A DNA stretch of 64,000 nt from Flavobacterium fluvii (GCF_900129545.1 NZ_FQWB01000001.1:806001-870000); one strand, 5' to 3'; positions 38,801-47,002 are shown, numbered from the stretch's first letter. Made by a program: numbers and translations. Notes: a model not told the origin generated them from the sequence alone.

Positions 38801-40965
38801 GAAAACCCGCCATTGGCCAAGGTTGCTCCAGCTGCAATGCTCAGTGGTACAGCAGCATTAAAAACTTTGATGGCATTGGCTGTTATAACTCCTGTATTGG
38901 TAACACTAACGCCGCCAGTTGCAGTAAAAGGGGTTGTCCACTCTACACCCGAAGTTCTTGCCGTGGTAGTATTGTATTGTAATGTGGCAGTTGCTCCGTA
39001 AGTTGGAGAAACTGTTACTGTTGCAGCCCCTTCCATGGAAAGTATTCCGTTTACGGTTGGCACACTTGTAAGTGTTTTTACTCCCGAATTAGAAAATGTT
39101 AGATTGTTAAAGATTGTTGAAGCTGCATTCAATATTTGGTTGACACCACCAAAATTTACCGTTCCAGTGCCTGCAACAAAATTAGTTCCCGTCCCTGTCC
39201 AAGCTGTACCTGTAAAATTGGCGTTCAAGGTGCTTGAGCCTCCATTCAAAGTTCCGTTGGTTAAAGTCACGGCTCCTGTAAAAGTATGTGTTAAACCCGA
39301 ACCTAAATTCAAAGTTCCTCCTGTTCCGTTAATGGTTAATCCCGCTCCGTTTACATTTCCTCCAAAAGTGGCCGTTCCAGAAGTTTTGGTCATCGAAACC
39401 AATCCTGTTGTGGTAAAACCTGCAATACTTTGAGCTGTCGAAATATCGGCAATAACAATGGCTCCTGTTGATGTAAATGTTCCTCCATTATTAATAAAAT
39501 CGCCACCAAAAGTCAGTCCATTATTTGACGCCGCTAATTTTCCTGTGCTTGTAATAATAAGAGGACTTGACAATCCAAATACTTTAGCTGCATTAAGTGT
39601 TATTGTATTTGCACCATTAATGACAATCCCTCCCGAAGCTGTAAATAGAGAAATCCATTCTTCGGAAGTAGTAGGTCTAATATCTGTCGTGTCGTATTGC
39701 AAAGTTGCATTTGTTCCATAAGTTACTACTCCTGCACCAGTTACGGTAACTGCTGCGGTTCCTGCGAGTGTTAATTTTCCATTTACTGTAGGGGTGGTTG
39801 AAAAAGTCTTGGTTCCTGAACCTGAAAGTATAAGATTGTTGAAGACTTCAGCCACTGAAGTTTGATTTCCCGCCAAATAGTATTCTACTGTTCCTGTTCC
39901 TGCAACAAATGTTGCTCCAGTTCCTGAGATATTGGCTCCTATTCTTAATAAACTTGAATTACAATCAAGCGTTCCTGCTGTCCTTGTCCAAGTTCCTGAA
40001 AAAGTATGCGTTAGTCCTGTTCCTAGATTTAATGTTCCAGCACCATTGATAGTTAAACCTCCACCATTTATATCACTTGTAGGCGTTGCCATTCCCCCTG
40101 TTTTTAGCATGGAAACCAACCCTGTAGTCGTAAATCCCTGGATGGATTGATCGGCAGTGCCGGTAAACTGAACTGCTGCCGAACCCAATGAAAAAGTTCC
40201 TGAATAAGTGAAATTCCCTCCTAATTTTAAAAAACCGGCACCTGTATAGGAGAATGAACCTGTATTGCTAAAGTTGCCTGTAGGTACATTTACCTGTCCT
40301 GTCGAGCTAATGGTAAAGGTTCCGCTATTGGTAAAATTGCCTACCGGATTCACCTGTCCAGTAGTTCCCGTAACGGTTCCACTGTTGTTGAAAAAACCAT
40401 TAATGGCTAACGTTCTATTTGAAAAACTCAATGTGGCTCCCGTGTTGATTGTCAGGTCAGTAACCGATGTGTTGGCTCCGACCGTGACCGTATTGGTACT
40501 GACACCATTACCAACAACAATATTAGGTCGAACACCAGTTGGCGTTAAACTACCAAAGGTGGCTGTGCCCGTAAACAATATCGTTCCAGGACCGTTCACG
40601 CCATTGGTTGTGGTTCCAGAATTTGTAAAAGTTCCTGTAACGTTAAGTGTTTGACCGCTATTTATGACTAATTTACTCGTGGTATTGCTTAAATTAAGAT
40701 TGGTGATACTTGTAGAACCTGTTACTGTTACAGTATGTCCCGCGGCAATGGTTACGTTGTCCGTAGCCGATGGAACGACACCTCCGGGCCATGGCGCATT
40801 CGCCACGGTTGAATTCCAGTTCCCGCTTCCTGCACTTATTATATTGGCTGCATTGGCAAAGGAAAAAGTTAACAATAAAAAAACCATCAACAACAAATGA
40901 ATTGCTTTTGATGGATTTAATGATAATAATGTGTTTTTTTCTGAATTTAAACAGGTTTTGTTCAT
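35884..40965 (-). CDS. Large T9SS-secreted protein, paralog 4 (inverted), repeat-rich
   Basis: 1693 residues. The start aligns with paralogs 2 and 3 (MNKTCLNSEKNTLLSLNPSK, core LLLMVFLLLTFSFANA). An N-terminal WNSTVANAPWPGG/SATDNVTIAAGHTVTV segment resembles the start of G8-like domains. A long Gly/Thr/Asn-rich region to about residue 1280 follows, with repeated units containing FTGTATFG-, TTGLVSM.KT- and GTLNLG.GLTHTF-type strands, consistent with a beta-helix. The last 400 residues are a divergent form of the shared module ([64 protein letters not shown]). The C-terminus (KVFVSSKNKQIKINS ... VTDKIMY) looks like the sorting signal I know as T9SS type C. Probably cell-surface or secreted. Confidence 0.88.
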   Translation of the reverse strand: MNKTCLNSEKNTLLSLNPSKAIHLLLMVFLLLTFSFANAANIISAGSGNWNSTVANAPWPGGVVPSATDNVTIAAGHTVTVTGSTSITNLNLSNTTSKLVINSGQTLNVTGTFTNSGTTTNGVNGPGTILFTGTATFGSLTPTGVRPNIVVGNGVSTNTVTVGANTSVTDLTINTGATLSFSNRTLAINGFFNNSGTVTGTTGQVNPVGNFTNSGTFTISSTGQVNVPTGNFSNTGSFSYTGAGFLKLGGNFTYSGTFSLGSAAVQFTGTADQSIQGFTTTGLVSMLKTGGMATPTSDINGGGLTINGAGTLNLGTGLTHTFSGTWTRTAGTLDCNSSLLRIGANISGTGATFVAGTGTVEYYLAGNQTSVAEVFNNLILSGSGTKTFSTTPTVNGKLTLAGTAAVTVTGAGVVTYGTNATLQYDTTDIRPTTSEEWISLFTASGGIVINGANTITLNAAKVFGLSSPLIITSTGKLAASNNGLTFGGDFINNGGTFTSTGAIVIADISTAQSIAGFTTTGLVSMTKTSGTATFGGNVNGAGLTINGTGGTLNLGSGLTHTFTGAVTLTNGTLNGGSSTLNANFTGTAWTGTGTNFVAGTGTVNFGGVNQILNAASTIFNNLTFSNSGVKTLTSVPTVNGILSMEGAATVTVSPTYGATATLQYNTTTARTSGVEWTTPFTATGGVSVTNTGVITANAIKVFNAAVPLSIAAGATLANGGFSISGGSTLTVANSGTLQLSGTSSFPAFATTTLDVSSTVNYNGTAQTVAAKNYGILLLSGSGNKTFAGATTIAGDLGISGTAVALLLNGTTSSSGTLTFSGGLQAALGSYGGTGSSATNPNGTRFGTTTTGVLNVTTSCIGGTWLGITNTDWNTSTNWCGGSIPTSLTDVTIGFTTNQPVVGSSGGLCRNITIASGATLTISGSNTLTVRGNWTNNGTFVPNTSTVSFNGASTQTIGGSSATTFNNLTNSNITAIVSSAIGITVKNSLNIANAASVLDMATFVLMDGGGSFSNSGSGHIKTANTSGTPIPAGKTWNSVVTYSNATGGQTIVAGTYNGSPALELDNTSGTQTASGNIITGGQLNVINGGTPVFDMNGYNLTTNALNVLAPNSILDMRSGTLTCTSVLSMDGTIRFSGAANGKPFSSGTVEYYGTAQTVTNGNYFKLLFSGATGVYTMASDIDVASTLNITNGAVTLQGGFTLSVGDAITVVNPATLTIENNASLLQTTYTGANTGNVIVKRNTTPVLLYDATFWSSPTTGTQTLYDFSPLTDGDRFNTYDSVIDKYVDENETTTVFEKGKGYSIRCPTGTSSTVPTVLPHQFVGVPNNGTFTIAVTTPPADIGLSLIGNPYSSALNADDFINENLYDALLNPTNTLTGTYYFWSHNTRIIGNDFSSDDYYTCNLSGSTGYTNSGTGNNIAPTGYIASGQGFFVENAIAGNVKFNNSMRETKNNTNFYRTQNTKKVKDLERHRIWLNITNSALTTGSQTMVGYIENATNAYDLGYDSNLFDDTRPLLIYSMLGTDTMAIQGRALPFSDSDSVPIGYFTKVADNVTLSIDHVDGLFLDNQEIYLEDKLLNVIYDIKADPYVFASAAGTFNDRFVLRYTNGSLGTKNFDSQTNKVFVSSKNKQIKINSYSGTIDKVVVFDLLGRQIYQKSKVDSNEFSIANLVSSHQTLVVKTTLQNGITVTDKIMY

Positions 40966-41077
40966 AAATATTTTTTGAATGTTTATTGGGCTAAAGCATT
41001 TTTTAATACTCCAATCTTGATATTTTTAGTAAAAAAATCTTAAGTTTCGAATGTAATTATTATTAATTGCGAAGAAC

Positions 41078-41107
41078 AAAAAATCCGATTAAGTGCATTT
41101 TTTATCG
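41078..41107 (-). promoter_or_regulatory. Conserved leader element, copy 3 (diverged)
   Basis: The minus strand reads CGATAAAAAATGCACTTAAT then CGGATTTTTT, matching copies 1 and 2 position by position except at a few stem bases. The stem is weaker (CGAT/ATCG). It ends about 112 nt upstream of the ATG at 40965, close to the spacing of the other copies. Confidence 0.5.
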
Positions 41108-41191
41108 CCATATGGCGGTTTTGCAACAAACTAATTTATATTTAAAAACATCATCTATTACCAGAAGTGAAATTAAATGGGAGTGATGCGC

Positions 41192-41229
41192 AAAAAAAAA
41201 AGTCCCAACTCAAAAAAAGTTGGGACTTT
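41192..41229 (-). terminator. Intrinsic terminator after bioB
   Basis: On the minus strand AAAGTCCCAACT pairs with AGTTGGGACTTT around a 7-nt loop, followed by a run of T. It lies about 20 bp past the bioB stop. Confidence 0.9.
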
Positions 41230-41249
41230 GAATAATTTTAAAACTTATT

Positions 41250-42335
41250 TTATTTTCCTTTTGTACTAGCTTCGAGATTTCTTTCAATCGTGTGTCCTGG
41301 GCGAGTCCATTTTGGTTTTTCTCCAAGAGCAGGAAACTTGGAATCTACAGCTTCAATCGATTCCCGTTGATTTACTTTAGCAAAGGGTTGTTGGTTCTTT
41401 AATCCCAAGGTTTCGAACATTTTCATGTCTTCGTTGAGGTCGTTGTTGGGAGTTGTAAGCAATTTATCTCCTGAAAAAATAGAATTGGCTCCAGCCAAGA
41501 AACACATAGCTTGACCTTCACGACTCATGTTTATTCTTCCGGCCGAAAGGCGTACTTGGGTTTCAGGCATAACAATTCGGGTTGTGGCTACCATTCGAAT
41601 CATTTCCCAGATTTCAACTGGTTTTTCTTCTTCAAGTGGCGTTCCTTCAACGGGAACCAGGGCATTTATTGGCACGGATTCTGGTTGTGGGTTCAAGGTC
41701 GAAAGAGCTACCAGCATTCCTGCTCGGTCTTCGATGCTTTCTCCCATTCCTATAATTCCACCGCTACAAACGGTGATGTTGGTTTTGCGTACATTGGCTA
41801 TGGTTTCCAAACGGTCTTCAAAGCCACGTGTCGAAATTACTTCTTTATAATATTCTTCGGAGGTGTCAATATTGTGGTTGTAGGCGTATAAACCGGCTTC
41901 TGCCAATCGTTGTGCTTGATTTTCGGTAATCATTCCAAGTGTACAACACACTTCCATATCCATTTTGTTGATGGTACGAACCATTTCAAGAACTTGGTCA
42001 AATTCGGTACCATCTTTCACGTTTCTCCAAGCTGCTCCCATACAAACGCGTGAGGAACCACTCTCTTTTGCTTTCGTGGCTTGTTCTTTGACTTCGCTAA
42101 CGGTCATCAAATCATTGGTCTTGATTGATGTGTGGTAGCGTTTTGCCTGAGGACAATAGCCGCAATCTTCTGAACATCCTCCTGTTTTAAGAGATATTAA
42201 AGTAGATATCTGAACTACATTTGGATCGTGATGTTGCCTGTGAACAGTGGCTGCTTCATAAAGCAACTCCATCAAAGGTTTGTTGTAAATGGCGATTATT
42301 TCTTCTTTTGTCCAGTCGTGTTTTGTAATGCTCAT
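41250..42335 (-). CDS. bioB: Biotin synthase
   Basis: Radical-SAM enzyme inserting sulfur into dethiobiotin. 361 residues from the ATG at 42335; an ATG at 42359 was rejected because a minus-7 box overlaps it. The SAM-cluster motif CSEDCGYC gives C54, C58 and C61; further motifs are MGAAWRNVKDG, VCCTLGMI, YNHNIDTSEEYY, GGIIGMGE and RLSAGRINMS. It completes the biotin pathway but stands alone, 23 kb from the bioF-D-A operon, with its own promoter and terminator. Confidence 0.97.
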   Translation of the reverse strand: MSITKHDWTKEEIIAIYNKPLMELLYEAATVHRQHHDPNVVQISTLISLKTGGCSEDCGYCPQAKRYHTSIKTNDLMTVSEVKEQATKAKESGSSRVCMGAAWRNVKDGTEFDQVLEMVRTINKMDMEVCCTLGMITENQAQRLAEAGLYAYNHNIDTSEEYYKEVISTRGFEDRLETIANVRKTNITVCSGGIIGMGESIEDRAGMLVALSTLNPQPESVPINALVPVEGTPLEEEKPVEIWEMIRMVATTRIVMPETQVRLSAGRINMSREGQAMCFLAGANSIFSGDKLLTTPNNDLNEDMKMFETLGLKNQQPFAKVNQRESIEAVDSKFPALGEKPKWTRPGHTIERNLEASTKGK

Positions 42336-42356
42336 CGATGTGATTTTTTGGTGCGT

Positions 42357-42386
42357 CAAAAGTAGTCAAATTGTTCCAATCGACAA
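42357..42386 (-). promoter_or_regulatory. Putative bioB promoter
   Basis: The minus strand has TTG (42386-42384), 19 bp, then TACTTTTG (42364-42357), matching TTG-N17-23-TAnnTTTG. The predicted transcript starts about 15 nt before the bioB ATG at 42335. Confidence 0.7.
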
Positions 42387-42436
42387 AGATGTGCTGTTGA
42401 AAAACAGCTTCAAAGCTAAATTTCAAGAATTCGGAA

Positions 42437-42874
42437 TTAATCTGCCGTAAATTGCCTGTTCCAATACAACATGGCAAACAAAGTGACAATTACTGAAGAG
42501 GCAACTCCCTCAAAAAACAAACTGAAGGAATAGGTTTCGACAGAAGGGTTTCCGCCAAACAAGAAAGTTTCCGATAAAGATTGTACATAGTTGTCTCCGC
42601 CCTGCATATAGCTGTAACCAATTAATCCGAAAACACTTAGAACTACACCCACAAGCGAGGTCTTCATTGCCGAAACTGCATTGGAAACAAAAGTCTTTTT
42701 CCCTTCGGCAATATTCATTTGAATTGTTTTGTTCACGCCATAATAAACGAATACAATATTCAAAAGACGCAAGTAAAACACATCTGCAAATCCCAAAGCA
42801 TTCATTAATAAAAAATAAACGCCAATTCCAATGAAGATTGTGGCTCCATTGAAAACTTCTTTTGATATTTTCAT
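42437..42874 (-). CDS. Unknown small membrane protein
   Basis: 145 residues with about four hydrophobic segments: FNGATIFIGIGVYFLL (about 8-23), FADVFYLRLLNIVFVYYGV (about 29-47), SLVGVVLSVFGLIGYSYM (about 73-90) and ASSVIVTLFAMLYW (about 125-138). It resembles small Bacteroidota membrane proteins of unknown function, and I cannot assign a family. It lies between ribF and bioB on the same strand with its own minus-7 box. Confidence 0.75.
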   Translation of the reverse strand: MKISKEVFNGATIFIGIGVYFLLMNALGFADVFYLRLLNIVFVYYGVNKTIQMNIAEGKKTFVSNAVSAMKTSLVGVVLSVFGLIGYSYMQGGDNYVQSLSETFLFGGNPSVETYSFSLFFEGVASSVIVTLFAMLYWNRQFTAD

Positions 42875-42933
42875 GTGATTGGTTTTTAAAAGGTTAAAAA
42901 CAATACTTTATTGATAAAGAACACAATGCATAT

Positions 42934-42941
42934 CAAATATA
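42934..42941 (-). promoter_or_regulatory. Putative minus-7 box of the 145-aa membrane protein gene
   Basis: The minus strand reads TATATTTG, fitting TAnnTTTG, about 60 nt upstream of the ATG at 42874. No TTG box was found at the usual distance. Confidence 0.4.
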
Positions 42942-42988
42942 CGTAAAAAATGATGATTTTTTTACGAAATAGTCTAAATTTTAACTAA

Positions 42989-43921
42989 TTATTGCTGTTT
43001 GTTTATGTAGTCTACTGCTGTTTGCTTGTCTTTTTTCAATTGCTCTTTTAGTAAATCGACAGAGCCGAATTTTTGTTCAGGGCGAAGACGTTCGAGAATG
43101 GAAACCGCTATTTTTTGGTTGTAAATATCTTGGTCAAAATCAAAATAGTGAACCTCGATGGATAGGTTTTCTCCTGCTACCGTGGGATTGTAGCCAATAT
43201 TCATCATTCCGTACACTGTTTTTTGGTCGATTATGCTTTTGACCACATAAACACCGTTTCGTGGAATGAGTTTGTAGTTTTCTTCAATTTTAAAGTTTGC
43301 AGTGGGGAATCCGATGGTTCTACCCAATTGTTTTCCTTTGGCAATTGTGCCTGTCAAGAAATAGTCGTAGCCCAAATAGTCATTGGCCAAAGCCATGTTT
43401 CCTTTCGTCAGGGCGTTTCTGACTTTGGTGGAACTTATGGAAACAGCATCTATTTCTTGTGCGGATATTTGTTCCACTTCAAAATCATGTTGTTTTCCAA
43501 AAGCAATCAAGTCATTGATGTCGGCAGTTCGATTTCTTCCAAACCGATGATCGTGGCCAATAATTATTTTGTTGATATGGAATCGATCCACGAGAACAGT
43601 TTTGACAAACTCTTCGGCGCTTAATTTCGAAAATGTTTCGTCAAAAGGATGAATGACAAGATTTTGAATGCCGATTTTTTCCAATAAATCTATTTTTTCG
43701 TCAATCGTGTTGAGTAGTTTAACTTCTGATTGTCCGTGTAAAACCATTCGAGGATGTGGAAAAAAAGTAAGCACCAGACTTTCGTATTTTCCGTTTTCCG
43801 TATTTTGGGTAACTCTTTCCAGAATTTTTTTATGACCAATATGCACGCCGTCGAAGGTGCCTAGCGTCAGGATGGTTTTTTTGGTTGACTCGAAATCGTT
43901 GATGGAATGAAAAATCTTCAA
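42989..43921 (-). CDS. ribF: Bifunctional riboflavin kinase / FAD synthetase
   Basis: Converts riboflavin to FMN and FAD. 310 residues. The N-terminal FAD synthetase domain has LGTFDGVHIGHKKIL, VLTFFPHPRMVL and IIGHDHRFGRNR; the C-terminal flavokinase domain has GRTIGFPTANF and NGVYVV. Full length. It has its own minus-7 box and lies downstream of the terminated metalloprotease gene. Confidence 0.96.
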   Translation of the reverse strand: MKIFHSINDFESTKKTILTLGTFDGVHIGHKKILERVTQNTENGKYESLVLTFFPHPRMVLHGQSEVKLLNTIDEKIDLLEKIGIQNLVIHPFDETFSKLSAEEFVKTVLVDRFHINKIIIGHDHRFGRNRTADINDLIAFGKQHDFEVEQISAQEIDAVSISSTKVRNALTKGNMALANDYLGYDYFLTGTIAKGKQLGRTIGFPTANFKIEENYKLIPRNGVYVVKSIIDQKTVYGMMNIGYNPTVAGENLSIEVHYFDFDQDIYNQKIAVSILERLRPEQKFGSVDLLKEQLKKDKQTAVDYINKQQ

Positions 43922-43941
43922 AGTGGTGGTTTTTTATGCTG

Positions 43942-43949
43942 CAAATTTA
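43942..43949 (-). promoter_or_regulatory. Putative ribF minus-7 box
   Basis: The minus strand reads TAAATTTG, matching TAnnTTTG, 20 nt upstream of the ribF ATG. No FMN riboswitch-like structure is possible in so short a leader. Confidence 0.5.
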
Positions 43950-43966
43950 TGGTAATAATCACATAT

Positions 43967-43998
43967 AAAAAAAGAGGATTGAAATAAATCAACCCTCT
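43967..43998 (-). terminator. Intrinsic terminator after the metalloprotease gene
   Basis: On the minus strand AGAGGGTTGA pairs with TCAATCCTCT (one mismatch) and is followed by seven T. It separates the metalloprotease from ribF. Confidence 0.85.
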
Positions 43999-44016
43999 CC
44001 AGTTTTATTTGGCAAT

Positions 44017-46098
44017 CTATTCTTTAATGAATCGCAAGGTTCTTTTCTGGTCTTCTTTTACAACGGTGATAAAATAAACACCATTGGTTAAAGTTGCCGT
44101 GTTTATGGTTAAATCCGTTTCTTTTGAAATGTTTTTTTGGCTGATTTTTTGCCCCAAGACATTACTGATGGAGTAACTATCCGGCAAACCAAAAGCACTT
44201 GGAATTCGAATGTTTAAAGTTCCTTTTGTTGGATTTGGGTACAGATAAATGTCGGATGAGGTTTCGAATTCGTTAGTTCCAAGGGTGCCTATGGTAAACG
44301 ATTTGCTGTCGCTATAGCCAAAGTCTGACCCAGATATAACCGTGATTAATCCATCTGTAGATTTGATGTCATAATAACCATTTCCCTCATCTCCACAACA
44401 AATTCCATCTCCTTGAGAATCGGTTATCGTAAAAGTATAGCATTTGTTGCTTGCCAATGTCCAGTTTTGGGTTATTAATGTAGGTAATGGCAAATTATCT
44501 TTGTCGGTATATGGGACGCTGCTATACAAGATCAGTCCGGAACTGTCTTTTATATTCCAGGTGGTTTCGCTTCCCCATAAATCCTGTTGCAATCTAAAAG
44601 TGAAAGTGTTGAATGTGTAATTGGTTGGAATGGCCGGAGCAGTATATGTTGCCGTCGCAGTATTGTTGCTAGCTCTTTGATCGGTGCCTCCATTTGTTGT
44701 TGCCACGCTTACATTTAAAACTCCATAAGAATCAGTGTTTAAAAGTGTCACAACTGCTGATTGATTTTGTGCCAAGGAACCGTTCCATGTATTGGTTTGA
44801 TTGGTACCGCCGTTTAAGGTGTAATTTAATGTCACTGAGGTTAAAGGAGTGGTTCCTCTATTGTAGATGGCGACTTGTTTGTTTGAAGGAGGCGGGGTAT
44901 TGCAACCAGCATTTTCAGGGGTAACTATACATTTGCCAGCTTCAATTTTGATTTCGGCATCATTGGCGAACAAAGGGGTAACAGGAGAGGCCTTAGTTGA
45001 ATTTTTTAAGGACTTTCTTCTTGCTGCATTATTCATAATGACCATTATCCTGTCTTTTTGACCTAGGGTAAAAATATTCATGCAGGCATCATCGGTATAG
45101 TCCATGTAGTTCTGTACCATTTCGTTTATGGTTGTGGAATTACAACTTAGTTTTGTGGGACAACCAAAATTTTTGTCATGATGAACGGGAGTGTCGGCAC
45201 AAAAATCGTCGCCACAAGTGGAATCTCCCCAAATATGTCTTAATCCTAGCCAATGTCCTACTTCATGGGTCATTGTTCTTCCTTTGTTGTATGTTGCATC
45301 TAGTGAAAAATTGTTGTTGACATCATAAGTTTTACTGCCAAATACGCTATAGCCCGAAACGACACCATCGGTGTTTGCATTTCCTCCATTAGCGTCAAGG
45401 CCGGGTAAACCGGAAGCATCAGGGTATTGAGCATAGCCTAAATCACTGCTGTTGGAAAAAGCTACACTCCACATATTTAAATACTGATTGGGATCCCAAA
45501 AAGTGGCTGGTTTCACGGTTGATTCTATTTCTTCCAATGACCATGTGGATTGGCAAAAATTTATTCTGTCAATTCCGTTTGTCGGGTTTCCGTTGGGGTC
45601 TTGCAGTGCCAATACAAATTCAATTTCGACATCTGCGCCTACAGGATTTGTATTATACCCGGGGGAATTTAGCATTTTTCTGAAATCTTCGTTTAGCACC
45701 GTGATTTGTGATTGTACTTGAGCGTCGGAAATGTTTTGTGCTGTTCCAACTGCTTGACCACTATGTATCACGTGAACCACAACAGGAATTGTTATTATTG
45801 TTGCGGCCGTTTTAGAAGTGGTTCGCATAGTTCGGTATTGTTTGACCAATGGGTTTAGCCAAGCTTCAAATTGGGCGTCCGTCATTCTCTTGGAACTTTT
45901 TTCTTGGAGAAATTGCTCGTATTCGGTTGTGGCGCAACGAATGTTCCCAGTCTTTGGATTTATGCTTTCTGGTGAAACGGTTTTGCCAAATAGGGTTTTG
46001 GGTGTTGATTTTTGGACTTGACCATAGGTGTTGCCAAGTGCAAACAAGCAAAGAACTACAATAATTTTATGGAGGAAGTTGGACGTTACTGCTTTCAT
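44017..46098 (-). CDS. Secreted M43 (pappalysin-like) zinc metalloprotease with T9SS sorting domain
   Basis: 693 residues. A signal peptide (core IIVVLCLFALG, ending YGQ) is followed by a propeptide-like region. The protease domain starts near residue 100 (IPVVVHVIH), and the extended zinc-binding motif HEVGHWLGLRH is at residues 278-288, with the downstream MDYTDDACMNIFT Met-turn. A CARDB-like beta domain follows (about 400-490, TPLTSVTLNYTLNGG), then a region with WNIKDSSGLILYS / GDGICCGDEGNGYY, and a C-terminal T9SS type A domain (YPNPTKGTLNIRIP ... FIKE). An extracellular protease; substrate unknown. Confidence 0.93.
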   Translation of the reverse strand: MKAVTSNFLHKIIVVLCLFALGNTYGQVQKSTPKTLFGKTVSPESINPKTGNIRCATTEYEQFLQEKSSKRMTDAQFEAWLNPLVKQYRTMRTTSKTAATIITIPVVVHVIHSGQAVGTAQNISDAQVQSQITVLNEDFRKMLNSPGYNTNPVGADVEIEFVLALQDPNGNPTNGIDRINFCQSTWSLEEIESTVKPATFWDPNQYLNMWSVAFSNSSDLGYAQYPDASGLPGLDANGGNANTDGVVSGYSVFGSKTYDVNNNFSLDATYNKGRTMTHEVGHWLGLRHIWGDSTCGDDFCADTPVHHDKNFGCPTKLSCNSTTINEMVQNYMDYTDDACMNIFTLGQKDRIMVIMNNAARRKSLKNSTKASPVTPLFANDAEIKIEAGKCIVTPENAGCNTPPPSNKQVAIYNRGTTPLTSVTLNYTLNGGTNQTNTWNGSLAQNQSAVVTLLNTDSYGVLNVSVATTNGGTDQRASNNTATATYTAPAIPTNYTFNTFTFRLQQDLWGSETTWNIKDSSGLILYSSVPYTDKDNLPLPTLITQNWTLASNKCYTFTITDSQGDGICCGDEGNGYYDIKSTDGLITVISGSDFGYSDSKSFTIGTLGTNEFETSSDIYLYPNPTKGTLNIRIPSAFGLPDSYSISNVLGQKISQKNISKETDLTINTATLTNGVYFITVVKEDQKRTLRFIKE

Positions 46099-46117
46099 TT
46101 TATGAAAAATATTTTGT

Positions 46118-46125
46118 CAAAGTTA
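46118..46125 (-). promoter_or_regulatory. Putative minus-7 box of the metalloprotease gene
   Basis: The minus strand reads TAACTTTG, fitting TAnnTTTG, 19 nt before the ATG at 46098. Confidence 0.5.
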
Positions 46126-46206
46126 ATGAATTTACCAAATGACAGCTATAAATGGGAAAAATTTAGAAAATGACTTGTTGCAACAGTCTGAAATAGAAAT
46201 GCTTTC

Positions 46207-46776
46207 TTATTTTCCATTGAAAGCACTCATCGTGTTTTCCAAGCCGGCGGTTCCAAAGGATTTTATGATTTCCGAAGCCAATTCCAATCGTTCGGGCAAG
46301 GCCGCTTTTTCGGTATCGTCCCATTCGCCTAGAACATAATCCACTTGTTTTCCTTTTTTGAATTCGTCGCTGATGCCAAAACGGAAACGCGCATAATCAG
46401 TCGTGTTTATGGTGGCGTGGATGCTTTTTAGCCCGTTGTGTCCGCCATCGCTGCCTTTTTTTCTGATTCGGATGGTTCCGAAAGAAAGATTCAAATCATC
46501 GGTGATGACCAAGATGTTTTCAAGTGGAATATTTTCTTTGTCCATCCAATATTGTACGGCTTTGCCGCTTAAGTTCATATAGGTGTTGGGTTTCAAGAGC
46601 AGGAAAGTTCGTCCTTTGAATTTGTACTCGGCCAATGTGCCCAGTTTCACGGTTTCAAAATTGATTCCTTCTTTTTTGGCCAAGAAATCGACCACTTTAA
46701 AACCAATGTTGTGTCTCGTGTTGACATATTCGGCACCGATGTTGCCTAATCCAACTATTAAAAATTTATTACTCAC
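46207..46776 (-). CDS. pth: Peptidyl-tRNA hydrolase
   Basis: Releases tRNA from stalled peptidyl-tRNA. 189 residues. Motifs: FLIVGLGNIGAEYVNTRHNIGF with catalytic His22, LLKPNTYMNLSG, VITDDLNLSFG and GGHNGLKSI. It lies downstream of rplY and prs in the same orientation, the usual rplY-pth neighbourhood. Confidence 0.97.
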   Translation of the reverse strand: MSNKFLIVGLGNIGAEYVNTRHNIGFKVVDFLAKKEGINFETVKLGTLAEYKFKGRTFLLLKPNTYMNLSGKAVQYWMDKENIPLENILVITDDLNLSFGTIRIRKKGSDGGHNGLKSIHATINTTDYARFRFGISDEFKKGKQVDYVLGEWDDTEKAALPERLELASEIIKSFGTAGLENTMSAFNGK

Positions 46777-46883
46777 TTTTTATATTGTTTTTTTGGGGTT
46801 CGTGAACCTTCGGTTTCATATATGCTCTGTTGTTTTCTGTTTTTGTTTTTAAAAACAGGCTGTTGAACCATTTGATCATTATG

Positions 46884-46891
46884 CAAAAGTA
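46884..46891 (-). promoter_or_regulatory. Putative pth minus-7 box
   Basis: The minus strand reads TACTTTTG, fitting TAnnTTTG, about 107 nt upstream of the pth ATG. Confidence 0.4.
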
Positions 46892-46975
46892 GTGTAATTA
46901 CTTAATTTGAAAAGGAGATATTTTGAAAAACAATGTTTGTCTTTAGCCCTGATGTCCAATTGTTTTCACAATTAC

Positions 46976-47002
46976 CTCTTGTGGCGGTGTTCGCCATAAG
47001 AG
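46976..47002. repeat. Hairpin element of dispersed flavobacterial type
   Basis: CTCTTGTGGCG (46976-46986) pairs with CGCCATAAGAG (46992-47002) with one mismatch, loop GTGTT. The flanks TAGCCCTGATG (about 46944) and ACAGCGGACAGCAGGAAC resemble intergenic repeats I recall from Flavobacterium genomes (TAGCCCCGATAG ... TTGTGGCG ... CGCCACAA ... AGCGGATAGCAGGA). Single, probably decayed copy. Confidence 0.5.

Noticed and set aside
37817..40654. Plus-strand open frames opposite the inverted T9SS gene
   Set aside because: Val/Pro-rich shadow frames of the Thr/Gly/Asn-rich minus-strand gene; no independent support.
43922..44016. FMN riboswitch upstream of ribF
   Set aside because: The leader from the predicted start site is under 20 nt and the gap contains only the upstream gene's terminator.
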